DNA of 64,000 nt from Prinsepia uniflora (Eukaryota > Streptophyta > Magnoliopsida > Rosales > Rosaceae), in contig CM064868.1 in assembly GCA_032719365.1 (NCBI GenBank), positions 15,604,463-15,668,462 on the forward strand. Reading direction: 5' to 3'. The notes beneath the pieces were generated by a model. The model saw only the letters and a list, made by a program, of their open reading frames with translations, did no database searches and had not been told where the DNA came from. Positions 11,224 through 22,706 of this stretch are shown here, piece after piece (position 1 is the first letter of the stretch; each line of letters opens with the position of its first letter). A program made the position numbers and the translations under genes.

Positions 11224-12913
11224 CTGGAATTTTGTTAAAAGTAGTTTAGTTGAAAACTCTAGAACTCGTTTTATAATTAAATCAAAATTTAATACAAAAT
11301 AAATCTTAAAATATAAAAATTACTGTGAAGCAGGACAATTTTTTTCCTTTTTTGTAAAGCAATATTAGTTAGTAAAGGTACAACCCACATCAAGTTTACG
11401 GGACAACCCCAACAGAAATTGGACACTTTAGTTATGGTTATAGATAGAATTGTTTATAAGCTAATGGGATCCATCAAGTTTACAAAACTCATACATCAAT
11501 TCCACTACTTTAGTTAGCAGAATTAGTGAATATATGTAGTGCATAATCTAATTTTTTAGTGGTTCTGAGTTGTATAGTGAACTGTCTCGATGTTACATCA
11601 AGACAAAGCTGACATGAGTTTATTTTTTCAGTCCATCTATATTCCTAGGAAAGAAGTTTTTTATGTCTTCTCATTGAGTGTTTAATTTGGATTTTTCCTT
11701 CCACGGATAACAGGGCTATTTGATTTATGATCTTTTAATTGGAGTAAGAATGAGTTCCCATTCATTCTATTTCAGTGTAAATGTTGGTTACTGCTTTTTA
11801 GGTTTCATACGACACATGCTTTTCCATCAATTTAAATCCTCGTTGCATATGTGAACAATATAGCTAAATCAAGTAAAGGTGTAGTCAAATTAATCACGAT
11901 TTTCTCAAAATGAAGCAGATGTGAACATAACCTATCATACAAAGATACCAAATACCTTTAAGAGCAGATGCGAAGACAGATTTCCTCTAGTCTTGACATT
12001 GATTATGACCCCTTTAGTCGACGTAATAGAAACTGACTGGAAAAAAAAGAAGAGTTATGTTAGATCAAACAAAATAAATTAATTATATCAGAAAAGTTTG
12101 AAATCCAATTTTGGATATTTCGTACAAAAAATATTCAACATTTAGCAAAAATTACAAATGCCTAAACAGAATTCAACCAAAGTTGCATAAATTGCATAAA
12201 TGATTGCACAAAAAAAGCCTAAATGTTTGTACAAATCACTGTACATAATTTGGTTAGTCTTGATCATGAATGCTAGAGTATTAGGCTTTCCTTTCTCTGG
12301 ATTCTAGAATCTTGAGCTTTTAATACATTTAAAATGCTTTACCCCTATTTACAATTAGCCCTATGAAGAAAACAATAATCATTAAGCATGTAAAAATTTA
12401 ACACTAAAGACAATGATATAGAATAAAATTACTTCCAAATGGCAAAATAAGACATTTAAAAAAGTGAGCATATAGCCATAGCCATAGCCAAATCATAATA
12501 GAATAACTTACATCTCCATAACTTAATTGTGAGAACAAAATTTAAATTGAAGCATGAAAACCATATCTCAAAATTTCCAAAGTTGGTTTTCAATCTAATT
12601 AATTACCAGACAATAAAACAAAAAGAAAACTTAACACCAAATATGAATAAACATCTTACACTGATAAATCTCAAAAATACATTAATAACAAATTCGAACA
12701 ACATTACATTACAAAGGAATGACTACATTACATTTTCAGTTCATCTATGTGTGAGAAAACCAAATTTTGTATGGGAAAACTGTACTCCAACCCATATGAT
12801 CATAAACACATAAGAAATGACATCATTTCCATATTCATAACAGTAACATAACAAAGGATAAAACTTCCCACATCATATGAAATTCTCAAAGGTTAAAGAA
12901 GATGGACTATACC
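11224..12913. other. H1 interior without recognised gene
   Basis: AT-rich. A minus-strand stretch near 12000-11950 (TKGVIINVKTRGNLSSHLL) could be a remnant of an upstream RPA exon. About 12300-12530 is similar to 53760-54060 in H3, showing that the two Helitrons share interior sequence. No other coding region is supported. Confidence 0.5.
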
Positions 12914-13078
12914 GTATAAACAACTGTTCTTCTTCGGAGAATGTAAGCACTGTTCATGTTTTCATGTGATAATACAATGAAGACTCCTCCAGCCACAATT
13001 CCAACCAATGCACCAACAGTACTATGCCACCTCCACTCGTTGGTAAGCCAGTTACATCTTCTACTAGAGGTACAAAGT
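12914..13078 (-). pseudogene. captured gene 3' fragment with a membrane-like segment
   Basis: The minus strand has an open, clearly protein-like frame: CTSSRRCNWLTNEWRWHS, then the hydrophobic TVGALVGIVAGGVFIVLS, then a basic tail ending RRRTVVYTV and a stop. It has no similarity I know to Rep, helicase or RPA. It sits between the helicase copies and the RPA-like gene, so it may be a captured host exon. The family is not recognised. Confidence 0.4.
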
Positions 13079-13105
13079 CTATCGAAAGAAAAATAACTTT
13101 ATTAT

Positions 13106-15757
13106 AGTGTTTTGCACTTTGGTTGTGGTTACTATTACGTGTTTCCTTTTCATGAATTTTGCTATTGTGATTTCAATTTTACAGTGGTGATTTAATATAT
13201 GTGTTTTGTTAATTTTGTTTTTTGTGTATGAAATTTAGTTTTTTTTTTACAATTTTGAAAGACTAATAGTCAAGTGAACCACCCGAGCTTTGTAAGTATC
13301 AATTTCAAATTGGTTGGATTAATTTCAAATTTGATATCTATAATCAAACATGTATTTCTACAATAGGAATTTAAGGGCAGAATAAAGAATTTTAAGAGCA
13401 ATTAAGGTCTACTTACGTTGAAAATCAATAAATGTGATCCTGAGAGAGCTAATCAAATGGGTATTCTACAATATAACAACAAAAATGTTAAAGGAGTTAA
13501 AACATAATAAGAAAACGGAAGTGATCAGGTGATACGTAGGGATTAGTTATGGTTATAGATATTATTGCTTTTAAGCTAATGGGGCATATAAGATTTAAAG
13601 ACACTAACAAAATGGAGGTAAAAAGGTAATATGTAGGTGTACCTTGTAATCTAGCGGTACACAATGTAGGCTATCGTAGTTCTGCTCAAGTTCTATCAAT
13701 CTAGTCCTCCAAATTCTATAAACGTGGGCCCTCAATTTTGTGTGAGAACTAAAATATTTGAGCTATGCTATTTGAGATATGTTCATGTTGTAGTTCACAT
13801 ACATGTGCTAAAGTTTATGTAGTTAGCATGAAATCACATCGATGAACATTAATGTATGAATATAAATAGTGCATAAATAAAAGAGCAAATGTAGATCAAT
13901 TAAGTAAACCTGATTGCAAATTTTGAAGGACATCTTTGTAGACTACGTTTTGAGTATATTTGTCAACAGTGTTTTCTTCATTTTGTATTAAGAAGTTTAG
14001 TCCTTGTCTAGATGTGACTCGAGATAATGCTACATATAATTGTCCATGAGTAAAAACTGGTTGTGGCAAATATATGCCTACTTGTTTCAAAGAATGTCCT
14101 TGACTTTTGTTTATTGTCATTGTGTAGTATGTTCTTATAGGAAACTGACGATGTTCGAAAACAAATGGCCATTTATTGTCTACTGCAGTGAGTGTAATCC
14201 TAGGAATGAAAACCTTGTGCCCAACATTACTACCAGCAAGAATCTTGGCTTCTATAAGTTTATCAAATAATTGAGTAATGACTAATCTAGTGCCGTTACA
14301 TAAACCTGTAGATTGATTAAGGTTTCTTAATAGCATGATAGGCATTCCTATTTTCAGCAGTAAACTATGTGTAGGTAGACCATTGAAATCAAGCTTATTA
14401 AGAAACTCTGGGGGATACAAAGCATGATTAAAGTGTTTTGCACTTTGGTTGTGGTCACTATTACGCGTTTCCTTATCATGAATTTTGCTGCTGTGATTTC
14501 AATTCTATAGTGGTGATTTAATATATGTGTTTTGTTCATTTTGTTTTTTGTGTATGAAATTTAGATTTTTTTTACAATTTTGAAAGACTAATAGTCAAGT
14601 GAACCACCCGAGCTTTGTAAGTATCAATTTCAAATTGGTTGGATTGATTTCAAATTTGATATCTATAATCAAACATGTATTTCTACAATAGGAATTTAAG
14701 GGCAGAATAAAGAATTTTAAGAGGAATTAAGGTCTACTTACGTTGAAAATCAATAAATGTGATCCTGAGGGAGTTAATCAAATGGTTATTCTGCAATATA
14801 ACAACAAAAATGTTAAAGAAGTTAAAACATAATAAGAAAATGGAAGTGATCAGGTGATACGTAGGCATTAGTTATGGTTATAGATATTATTGTTTTTAAG
14901 CTAATAGGGCATATAAGATTTAAAGACACTAACAAAATGGAGGTAAAAAGGTAATATGTAGGTGTACCTTGTGGTCTAGCGGTACACAATGTAGGCTATC
15001 GTAGTTCTGCTCAAGTTCTATCAATCTAATCCTCCAAATTCTATAAACGTGGGCCCTTAATTTTGTGTGAGAACTATAATATTTGAGCTCTGCTATTTGA
15101 GATATGTTCATGTTGTAGTTCACCTACATGTGCTAAAGTTTATGTAGTTAGCATGAAATCACATCGATGAACATTAATGTATGAATATAAATAGTGCATA
15201 AATAAAAGAGCAAATGTAGATCAATTAAGTAAACCTGATTGCAAATTTTGAAGGACATCTTTGTAGACTACGTTTTGAGTATATTTGTCAACAGCGTTTT
15301 CTTCATTTTGTATTAAGATGTTTAGTCCTTGTCTAGATGTGACTCGAGATAATGCTACATATAATTGCCCATGAGTAAAAAATGGTTGTGGCAAATATAT
15401 GCCTACTTGTTTCAAAGACTGTCCTTGACTTTTTTTATTGTCATTGCGTAGTATGTTCTTATAGGAAACTGACGATGTTTGAAAACAAATGGCCATTTAT
15501 TGTCTACTGCGGTGAGTGTAATCCTAAGAATGAAAACCTTGTGCCCAACATTACTACCAGCAAGAATCTTGGCTTCTATAAGTTTATCAAATAATTGAGT
15601 AATGACTAATCTAGTGCCGTTACATAAACCTGTAGATTGATTAAGGTTTCTTAATAGCATGATAGGCATTCCTATTTTCAGCACTAAACTATGTGTAGGT
15701 AGACCATTGAAATCAAGCTTATTAAGAAACTCTGGGGGATACAAAGCATGAAGATTA
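13106..15757 (-). repeat. 1.33-kb tandem duplication of helicase C-terminus and tail
   Basis: 13106-14431 and 14432-15757 are head-to-tail copies, offset 1326 bp, more than 95% alike by eye. Each contains the helicase C-terminal coding piece and about 800 bp of non-coding DNA downstream. The copy at 15221-15757 is joined to the helicase body; the other is detached. Confidence 0.9.
13896..14420 (-). pseudogene. detached extra copy of PIF1-helicase C-terminus
   Basis: An open frame of about 174 residues, starting YPPEFLNKLDFNGLP. It contains LKIGMPIMLLRNLN, NGTRLVITQL, TMTINKSQGHSLKQVGIYLP and GQLYVALSRVTSRQGL, the last conserved motifs (V and VI region) of Helitron PIF1-like helicases. It arose in the 1.33-kb tandem duplication. 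It lacks the Walker motifs, so it cannot be a helicase alone. It keeps the frame through INKSQG that the attached copy has lost. Confidence 0.85.
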
Positions 15758-17352
15758 TCAACATTCCCATTTGAAGCACATAGACAATCAAAACGTAAGT
15801 AAGTAAAATCTTCACCTAGTAACAAAGAAGTAGCATAAGTATTTATTTCAGTAACAGTGGAATTCTTAGGAGTAACTATAGCACGTTCCCTTCAATAACA
15901 TAAATTATTATAATTATATGTAAAATTGGGGTAAGTAGCCAAAAAAAATTGATTGAATAAAATCTATGGAAGGATGAATAAGCAAGTCGTTCGGAATTTC
16001 TATCCAACGAGTATCCTTATCGTTGGAATGATTTATGTTACACATACTATCAATGTCACCATTACCAATTTGTAAAATCCAATTTGCAAAATCATTAACT
16101 TTTTCTTTTTCTTCCATGCCCAATCCTGGTCTAGATAATCTCATATTTTCATTTAATTCGAAAACTTGAAAGAATGGCCATAAATAAGAGTTATTTAGAG
16201 CAGAGTTAACTATATCTTCTTTGGTTCCACCAGGAATAACAGGCAATATTTGTCTAAAATCACCTCCTAGTAACAACGGTTTACCACCAAATGGAATCAT
16301 AGATTGTGTAGATTGTAAATGTGATAGAATATCAGAAAGTGATTTATCGAATGCTTCAAAACAATATCTGTGATTCATAGGGGCCTCATCCCAAATGATT
16401 AAATCAGTCTTTTCAATTAACCTAGCAAGATGAGTACCTTTTTTTATTTGGCACATGGAAGAATCAGTGATAGTTAAAGGAATTTTAAATCTAAAATGAG
16501 CTGTTCTTCCACCAGGTAATAACAAAGATGTTATTCCAGATGACACCACTGCTAAAACAATCTTGCTTTCAGATCTAAGTCGTATCCCACAAAAACGTTT
16601 TGCTAGTACCTCCATGGCCATGAACAAAAAAAAAAAGACCAGGTTTTTTATTGTTGACAGTATAAATAATAGCTTCATATACATTTTTTTGACATTGGTT
16701 AAGCTGACTAAATAAAGCAGAATGTTTGATTTTTAAATCACTGCAATTGTAATTCAATTCTTCTCTCAAGAGTTTATTTTTTATCTCTGACATTTTCTGA
16801 GCATCAGGCATAGGTAAGCTATAATTACTTAAAGAGCTAGAAGATGCATTAAAAAGTTGTTCTAACTCAAATAGGAGACAGTTTTTCAATTCATTCTCAT
16901 GCATGATCATATCTGGAATTTCACAATCGTTTTTCATTTTGTATACGATGTCATCACACATTGTTTGCCAATGAGAATTTAAAAGATTCTCAGGGTTACT
17001 AACATCACAATACAAAACAATTGTAACAAAAAAGCTGTCTTAATTTAGGAGATGATGCAACATGAACATCAGTGGATAAAACATCATTCCATTCCTTATC
17101 ATCCCCTAATAAACCTAAAGCTTTACATGCAGAATGGTATGACGGATGAATAATATTGTCTACGGTTCTTATGTCATGAAAGGTCATAGCACCTTTTTTC
17201 AAATTCAAAAGCATTCGTAGATAATATAATCCACCAGATGCAGGATGCACATATGCTATTCAACCTATTGAAAAGCCACGTTTTCTGGGTTGCCAAATTT
17301 TATCTCGTGCATTCCAAACAAATTTTGTAGGGATTTCTGCATAAGTTAATGC
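15221..17352 (-). pseudogene. Helitron PIF1-like helicase, C-terminal half
   Basis: Continuation of the Rep-helicase left of the nest. Read on the minus strand: LTYAEIPTKFVW right at the nest border, YVHPASGGLYYLRMLL, CDVSNPENLLNSHW, Walker A region HGHGGTSKTFLW (GTSKT for the usual GTGKT), Walker B-type IIWDEAPM, GGDFRQILPVIPGG, FELNENMRL, then the C-terminal motifs. The domain unwinds DNA 5'-3' during Helitron rolling-circle transposition. Defects are a TGA at 17260-17262 where the family normally has Arg (CGA to TGA fits CpG decay), a frameshift in a T run near 17025, one just after Walker A near 16595, a break near 15900, and a frameshift inside INKSQG near 15432. It is a dead gene. Confidence 0.9.
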
Positions 17353-17357
17353 AAGTG

Positions 17358-17680
17358 TGTAAGACCCGTGTCCTGGAGGGAACAGTGAACAATCCCACAT
17401 TCCTGCGAGGGGGAATGGTCTGGGAGAGAATGGTGGTGTGCCTTAAAGGTCTACGACACACACCTATCTAGCACTAGGCCTTTTGGGAGCTCAAGTGGCT
17501 TTGGGGGGGATTGGAACCCCAAAGTTAAGCGAGTTGAGGTTGGTGCAATTCCATGATGGGTGACCTCCTGGGAAGTTGCACCATGAGCTCCCGAAAACAA
17601 AACCGTGAGGGCGAGGCCCAAAACGGACAATATGGTGCTAGATGAATTGGGTTCTGACCGAGGAGGTTCGGGTCCTGACA
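17358..17680 (+). repeat. Cassandra 5' LTR
   Basis: 323 bp, from TGTAAGACCCGTG to GGTCCTGACA. It carries the 5S-like segment in its second half. The partner LTR is 17752-17948 plus 46446-46568. Confidence 0.93.
17521..17576 (+). promoter_or_regulatory. 5S rRNA-like pol III control region in Cassandra LTR
   Basis: AAAGTTAAGCG (17521-17531) matches box A, GATGGG (17555-17560) the intermediate element and TGACCTCCTGGGAAGT (17561-17576) box C of plant 5S rRNA genes, in the right order and close to 5S spacing. Cassandra LTRs are known to carry such 5S-derived promoters. It is not a 5S gene: the ends of the 120-nt RNA are absent. Confidence 0.88.
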
Positions 17681-17683
17681 ATT

Positions 17684-17695
17684 TGGTATCAGAGC
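17684..17695 (+). other. Cassandra primer-binding site
   Basis: TGGTATCAGAGC, complementary to the 3' end of initiator Met-tRNA, three bases after the 5' LTR. Confidence 0.92.
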
Positions 17696-17751
17696 CAGAG
17701 CTCGACCGGGAAGTGTGCCAACGAGGACGTTGGGCCCTAAGGGGGGTGGAT

Positions 17752-17948
17752 TATAAGAACCGTGTCCTGGAGGGCACGGTGAACAATCCTACATTCCTGC
17801 GAGGGGGAATGGTCTGGGAGAGAATGGTGGTGTGCCTTAAAGGTGTATGCACACAACTATCTAGCACTAGGCTTTTTGGGAGCTTAAGTGGCTTTTGGGG
17901 GAGAGGGGGGGGGGGGATTGGAACCCCAAAGTTAAGCGAGTTGAGGCT
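17752..17948 (+). repeat. Cassandra 3' LTR, left part
   Basis: Aligns with the first part of the 5' LTR, starting TATAAGAACCGTG (start mutated from TGTAAGACC). It includes box A (17928-17938) and then stops at the level-2 insertion. A run of 12 G at 17905-17916 is absent from the 5' LTR. AGGCT at 17944-17948 is the left target duplicate of level 2. Confidence 0.9.
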
Positions 17949-20469
17949 TGTAACGACCCATCTCGAATTCTAGATTAGATTAGTGACCAATCATGATTAG
18001 TGAGGTTAATCGGTGATTAATTGGGCGAAATCGGACGAACAAAGCAAAATGACCGTTTTGCCCCTGAGCATGGGTAAAACGTTGACTTTTTATTCAGGCG
18101 GTCAAATGGACTTTGTCCAATGATCGTGACGTAGTTTTGGACGTCACGAGTTCCTAGATGGGTGGTACGTTCAATTCCGACGTTCGAGGAAAAAGTTATG
18201 ACGTTCTTAAGTTCAAGGGTAATTTGGTAATTTTGGTTAAAAGGGGCAAATTGTTGACTTTTGACCTGGGAGGTCCAATGGCCTAGGGCCGAGGATCGTT
18301 ACGTAGATCGGGACGATACGAATCCATAGACAGGCGGCACGTTGAAATCGGACTTTGAACAGGAAAGTTATGGGTCACGAAAGTTTGGTTTCACTATGCG
18401 CACATTACGAGGCGAGGACACTTGGGTTATTCTGATTGGGCAGATATTTTAAGTGGGACCCATGGATGAGTGACAAGTGTCACTCATCCCATTGGCCTAA
18501 ACTCCTAATTTGTGGATCTAACATAATTAAATATTATTATTTTGATTATTTTATAATTAATCTATCTTGCACTCAATCCTAGCCCTCCATCTAATCTCAA
18601 CTCTCAATCCTCACCATTCATCAAATCCTCCCTTCTCTCATCAGATATCCTCCATCCTCCCTATTTTTCCAAAAACCCGAACACTCCATTTTTTCTTCCT
18701 TTCTATGTTAAGCAAACACACACCTCACCACCATGAACCTCTGTGCTTGTGTGTGACCGTGAGAGAGTGATGAAGGACTGTGAAGACAGGGACGGTGGCC
18801 CACGACGGTGGCCACGGCGGGGAGAACCGAAACCGTAAGGTAAAAATTTCAAAAATTGGAAACAAAGATTTAGAGGTTTTTAGCTAAGGTTATTGATTGG
18901 TTTATGCTTCTGGGGACCTTAGGAGAAGCTTGGGATTGATTTTGAGGCTTTGGACGACTGGGATAGACGGCGGGTGGAGGTGGCAGTCACCGCCGCCATG
19001 GTCAAGCTTGGAGGTATAGTTTTCGCGGTTTTTATTATGTTTTTAGTAGTTAAAAATATAGGAAATGAGGTTAGAAAACTTTAGAAATGAAAAAGGGATG
19101 AAATGGACCGAAAATGTTTGAGTTTGGACGTTGAACCAGTCCAGACCGGTTCGGCCAGTTCAGAACCAGTGAACCCGGTTCAGTCGTGAGGAAGTAGATG
19201 AATAGTGCCCAACGCGTGGGCTCAAGCGCAGGGACTTCCTTGGGCGCGTGAGGGACAGTTTGGGGATGTCTTCAACATTTGAAATCATCTATTTGATGTA
19301 ACAAACATTTTGGGACTGGTTTCGTGTCGATCAGACATCGTTTCGATAGGTTTCGGGGTGTCTGAAGGTTTAGGATCGACTTTAAAAATAGTTAAAAATT
19401 CGAGAAAATTACGGAGCTTTAGTGAGGGGTTATTTAAGTAGTTAGTAACCCTCTATTACAATTTGGACAAGTTTGGGAGTCCCGGTGAAGGTGATTGGCT
19501 CAAGAGAGCCGTATGGCATGCGTATCGAGGTGGTAGTTCGGACGATCTGTGTGTGGACCTTGTTTTCTTAATTGGTGCATGAATAAATGTTTAATATATG
19601 TTTTAATACATATTTGGTGATGCCATGAGTGCATTTGTATATGGTTATGTATTGGCACGTATTTCGAAGTTTCGGCCTTATACGGTGCCGATACGGGTCT
19701 GTATTTCTATGACGGTTTAAATAAAATGGTTTTGGATTTCAAAAGGATAAACTCGGGTATGAGACCCATTTGGTTTTGTCTCGGGCATATGATGCTATTG
19801 ACGGCCTACGGATCTGAATCGTGGTCGCGGCAAGTGCTATGTGCAAGGCGACAGACGATACGACGCTCGCCTCCGGACTGGGATGTGTTCCTTCCGGAGA
19901 GGTAACGATGTACGATCTGTGGTTGGGCAGCTGATGGAGGCTCGACTTCGGAGTGCTGACGGTTCAGGATATCGATCGGTGATGGGTGCACTATGATCTA
20001 GCGGTGGTCGCGTTAGTTGATACGTTCACGGCACCAGGATTGAGGGCGGTCCTGGATGGTTGGTTGCACACATCACTACGATTGGAGTCGTGACTGACCC
20101 TGAGATATCGGGCACGATGCACAGTTGAGTCATATATTCGGGCACGAAACCCAGTTACTTTACATTGATGATTTCGGGCCGGGGACCGTAAATGGATTTC
20201 CAGGTTTATGACGGTTTATGAGAACCGACATGAACCTTTGAAAGGATTTTATGTTACATGACGGTTCATGGGACCGGGCATGCATTTTTATGTTATATAT
20301 ATATATATGTTCATATACCTTCCTTTACTTGTATTATCTCCTCCGGGGAGGGTCGTTGGCCTGGGTGGATCCCGGAGTAGTCACGGAGCACTGACTGAGT
20401 GGAGTCGCCCCAGTTGGGTTCCTTACTCTCAGAAAAGCTTGTATTATAACCTCAGGGAGGGTCATTGGT

Positions 20470-21651
20470 TACATGGAGTGGTGAGTGCAGCGAGTTTTTT
20501 TCCATTCAAGTAGGACGATTTTGATGTCATTGTCTTGGATCATCCTTGATTTTCCTAAGTGGAATGCCAAGGATCGATACGAGGTAATTGGAGAGAACCC
20601 ACAGTCTCGACATGTCTCATCATTGACTGATCTATTTAGATGTGGGATATAGTTGAGGAGCGATTTCATAGTATGCAGATTCGTTGAGGGTGTAAGACCC
20701 TATGGTTTGGAATCTGGTAGTTAACTGTGTGGATCATAGGTGGATCAGGATCGCGATGTGGATCAGGATTTTAATATTGAGGACTTTGGACGTCTTGACG
20801 ATCAAGGATCGTTATGTCTATGGTCGGGTGACGTAGTGATGGATATGGATCATGATCTTGATGATCTAGATAGTTGGTGTACCTTGTACGTTGTTCAAGG
20901 TACGATACCGGGCTGACTTGTGGTGCTTGGTGATGGTATATAGGATATACCAGTAGTACGTTGGTGAAAGTGCTGGTAGTCGGCTTAGTTCTGATACCAT
21001 TGGATTGGTTGAGGACGTGAACTGGACATTGGATACTGTGCTTTGGGTCATGGTATTTCTGATGGGTCTAGTTACACACATGTCGAATGCTTTGTTGGTA
21101 TACGTATACTCAGGTTGAGTAAATTGGTGGTCAGTGTAACCATGAGTGGGTATAGTGTCAGTTCTCGACTGACGACCGTCAAGTGGTGACAGTTTGTCGG
21201 ATGTTTTGTGGATCAGTTAGTGAGATTTGGTGCAGAGGGAGGAGATAGCAGGATAGATTGGTGATTGAGAAAAGAATCTTCGAGATTGTTAGTGTCAACG
21301 AAATGGTAGATCAATGGTAGATCTGACAAGTAGTTATCTCATAGGATACTCAGGATGCTCTGATACTGACAAGTGGTGTCAGTTCGAAACTTGCGATTAC
21401 TGTCATTCGACATGGTCGAAGGTAGCCGATGTGAGGTGAGTATTAGTGGAACGTCTGCATGCGAATAAGTACTATTTTGTTTAGTGGGTGTACGAGTGTA
21501 CACATGTTGAGAGGTCGATTGTACTTTCCACGAGGTGGTTGTGGAATCAGAATAGTTGGAATTTCGAGAATGGAAATAATTAAGGAGGGAAGAACAGTTG
21601 GAATTAGGTCAGTTGGAATTTCGAGGACGAAATTAATTAAGGAGGGAAGGT
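20470..21651 (+). other. B1 interior remnant
   Basis: Non-coding. It matches the interior of B2 in reverse (for example 20560-20600 and 36440-36500), so both belong to one family. It ends in GGACGAAATTAATTAAGG plus the purine tract AGGGAAGGT directly before the 3' LTR. No open frame over about 80 codons makes sense as a protein. Confidence 0.8.
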
Positions 21652-22706
21652 TGTAACGACCCATCCCGAATTCTGGATTAGATGAGTAACTAATAATGAT
21701 TAGTGAGATTAATCAGTGATTAGTTTGGCGAAATCGGACGAACGAGGCAAAATGACCGTTTTACCCTGGGCATGGGTAAAACGTTGACTTTTTGCTCAGG
21801 CGGTCAAATGGATATTGACTGATGACCATGACGTAGTTCTGGACGTCACGAGTTCATAGACGCGTGGCACGTTCAATTCCGACGTTCGAGAAAAAAATTA
21901 TGACGTTCTTAAGTTCAAGGGTGATTTCGTAATTTTGGTTAAAAGGGGCAAATTGTTGACTTTTGACCTGGGAGGTCTGATGGCCGAGGCCGAGACCGAG
22001 GCCGAGGACCATTATGTATATTAGGACGATACGAATCCATAGACAGGCGACACGTTGAAATCGGACTTCAAACGGGAAAGTTATGGGTCACGGAAGTTTG
22101 GTTTCACTATGCGCACATTACGAGGTGAGGACACTTGGCTTATTCTGATTGGGCAGATATTTTAAGTGGGACCATGGATGAGTGACAAGTGTCACTCATC
22201 CCATTGGCCCAAACCCCTAATTTGTGGATCTAACATAATTAAATATTATTATTTCTATTATTTTATAATTAATCTATCTAGCACTCAATCCTAGCCCTCC
22301 ATCTAATCTCAACTCCCAATCCTCACCATTCATCAAATCCTCCCTTCTCTCATTAGATATCCTTCATCCTCCCTATTTTTCCAAAAACCCGAACACTCCA
22401 TTTTTTCTTCATTTCCATGTTAAGCAAACACACACCTCACCACCATGAACCTCTGTGCTTGTGTGTAACCGTGAGAGAGTGATGAAGGACTGTGAAGACA
22501 GGGACGGTGGCCCACGACGGTGGCCACGGCGGGGAGAGCTGAAACCGTAAGGTAAAAATTTCAAAAATTGGAAACAAAGATTTAGAGATTTTTAGCTAAG
22601 GTTATTGATTGGGTTATGCTTCTCGGGACCTTAGGAGAAGCTTGGGATTGATTTTGAGGCTTTGGACGACTGGGATGGACATCGGGTGGAGGTGGCAGTC
22701 ACTGCC
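21652..22706 (+). repeat. B1 3' LTR, left part
   Basis: Starts TGTAACGACCCATCCC and aligns with 17949-19005. It is interrupted by the family-C solo LTR; the rest is 45043-46445. Confidence 0.9.

Noticed and set aside
17500..17620. 5S rRNA gene
   Set aside because: Box A, intermediate element and box C match, but the 5' and 3' ends of the 120-nt 5S RNA are missing and the segment is inside a Cassandra LTR.
17905..17916. G12 run as a G-quadruplex control element
   Set aside because: A single homopolymer absent in the partner LTR; likely slippage or sequencing error, not four separate G tracts.
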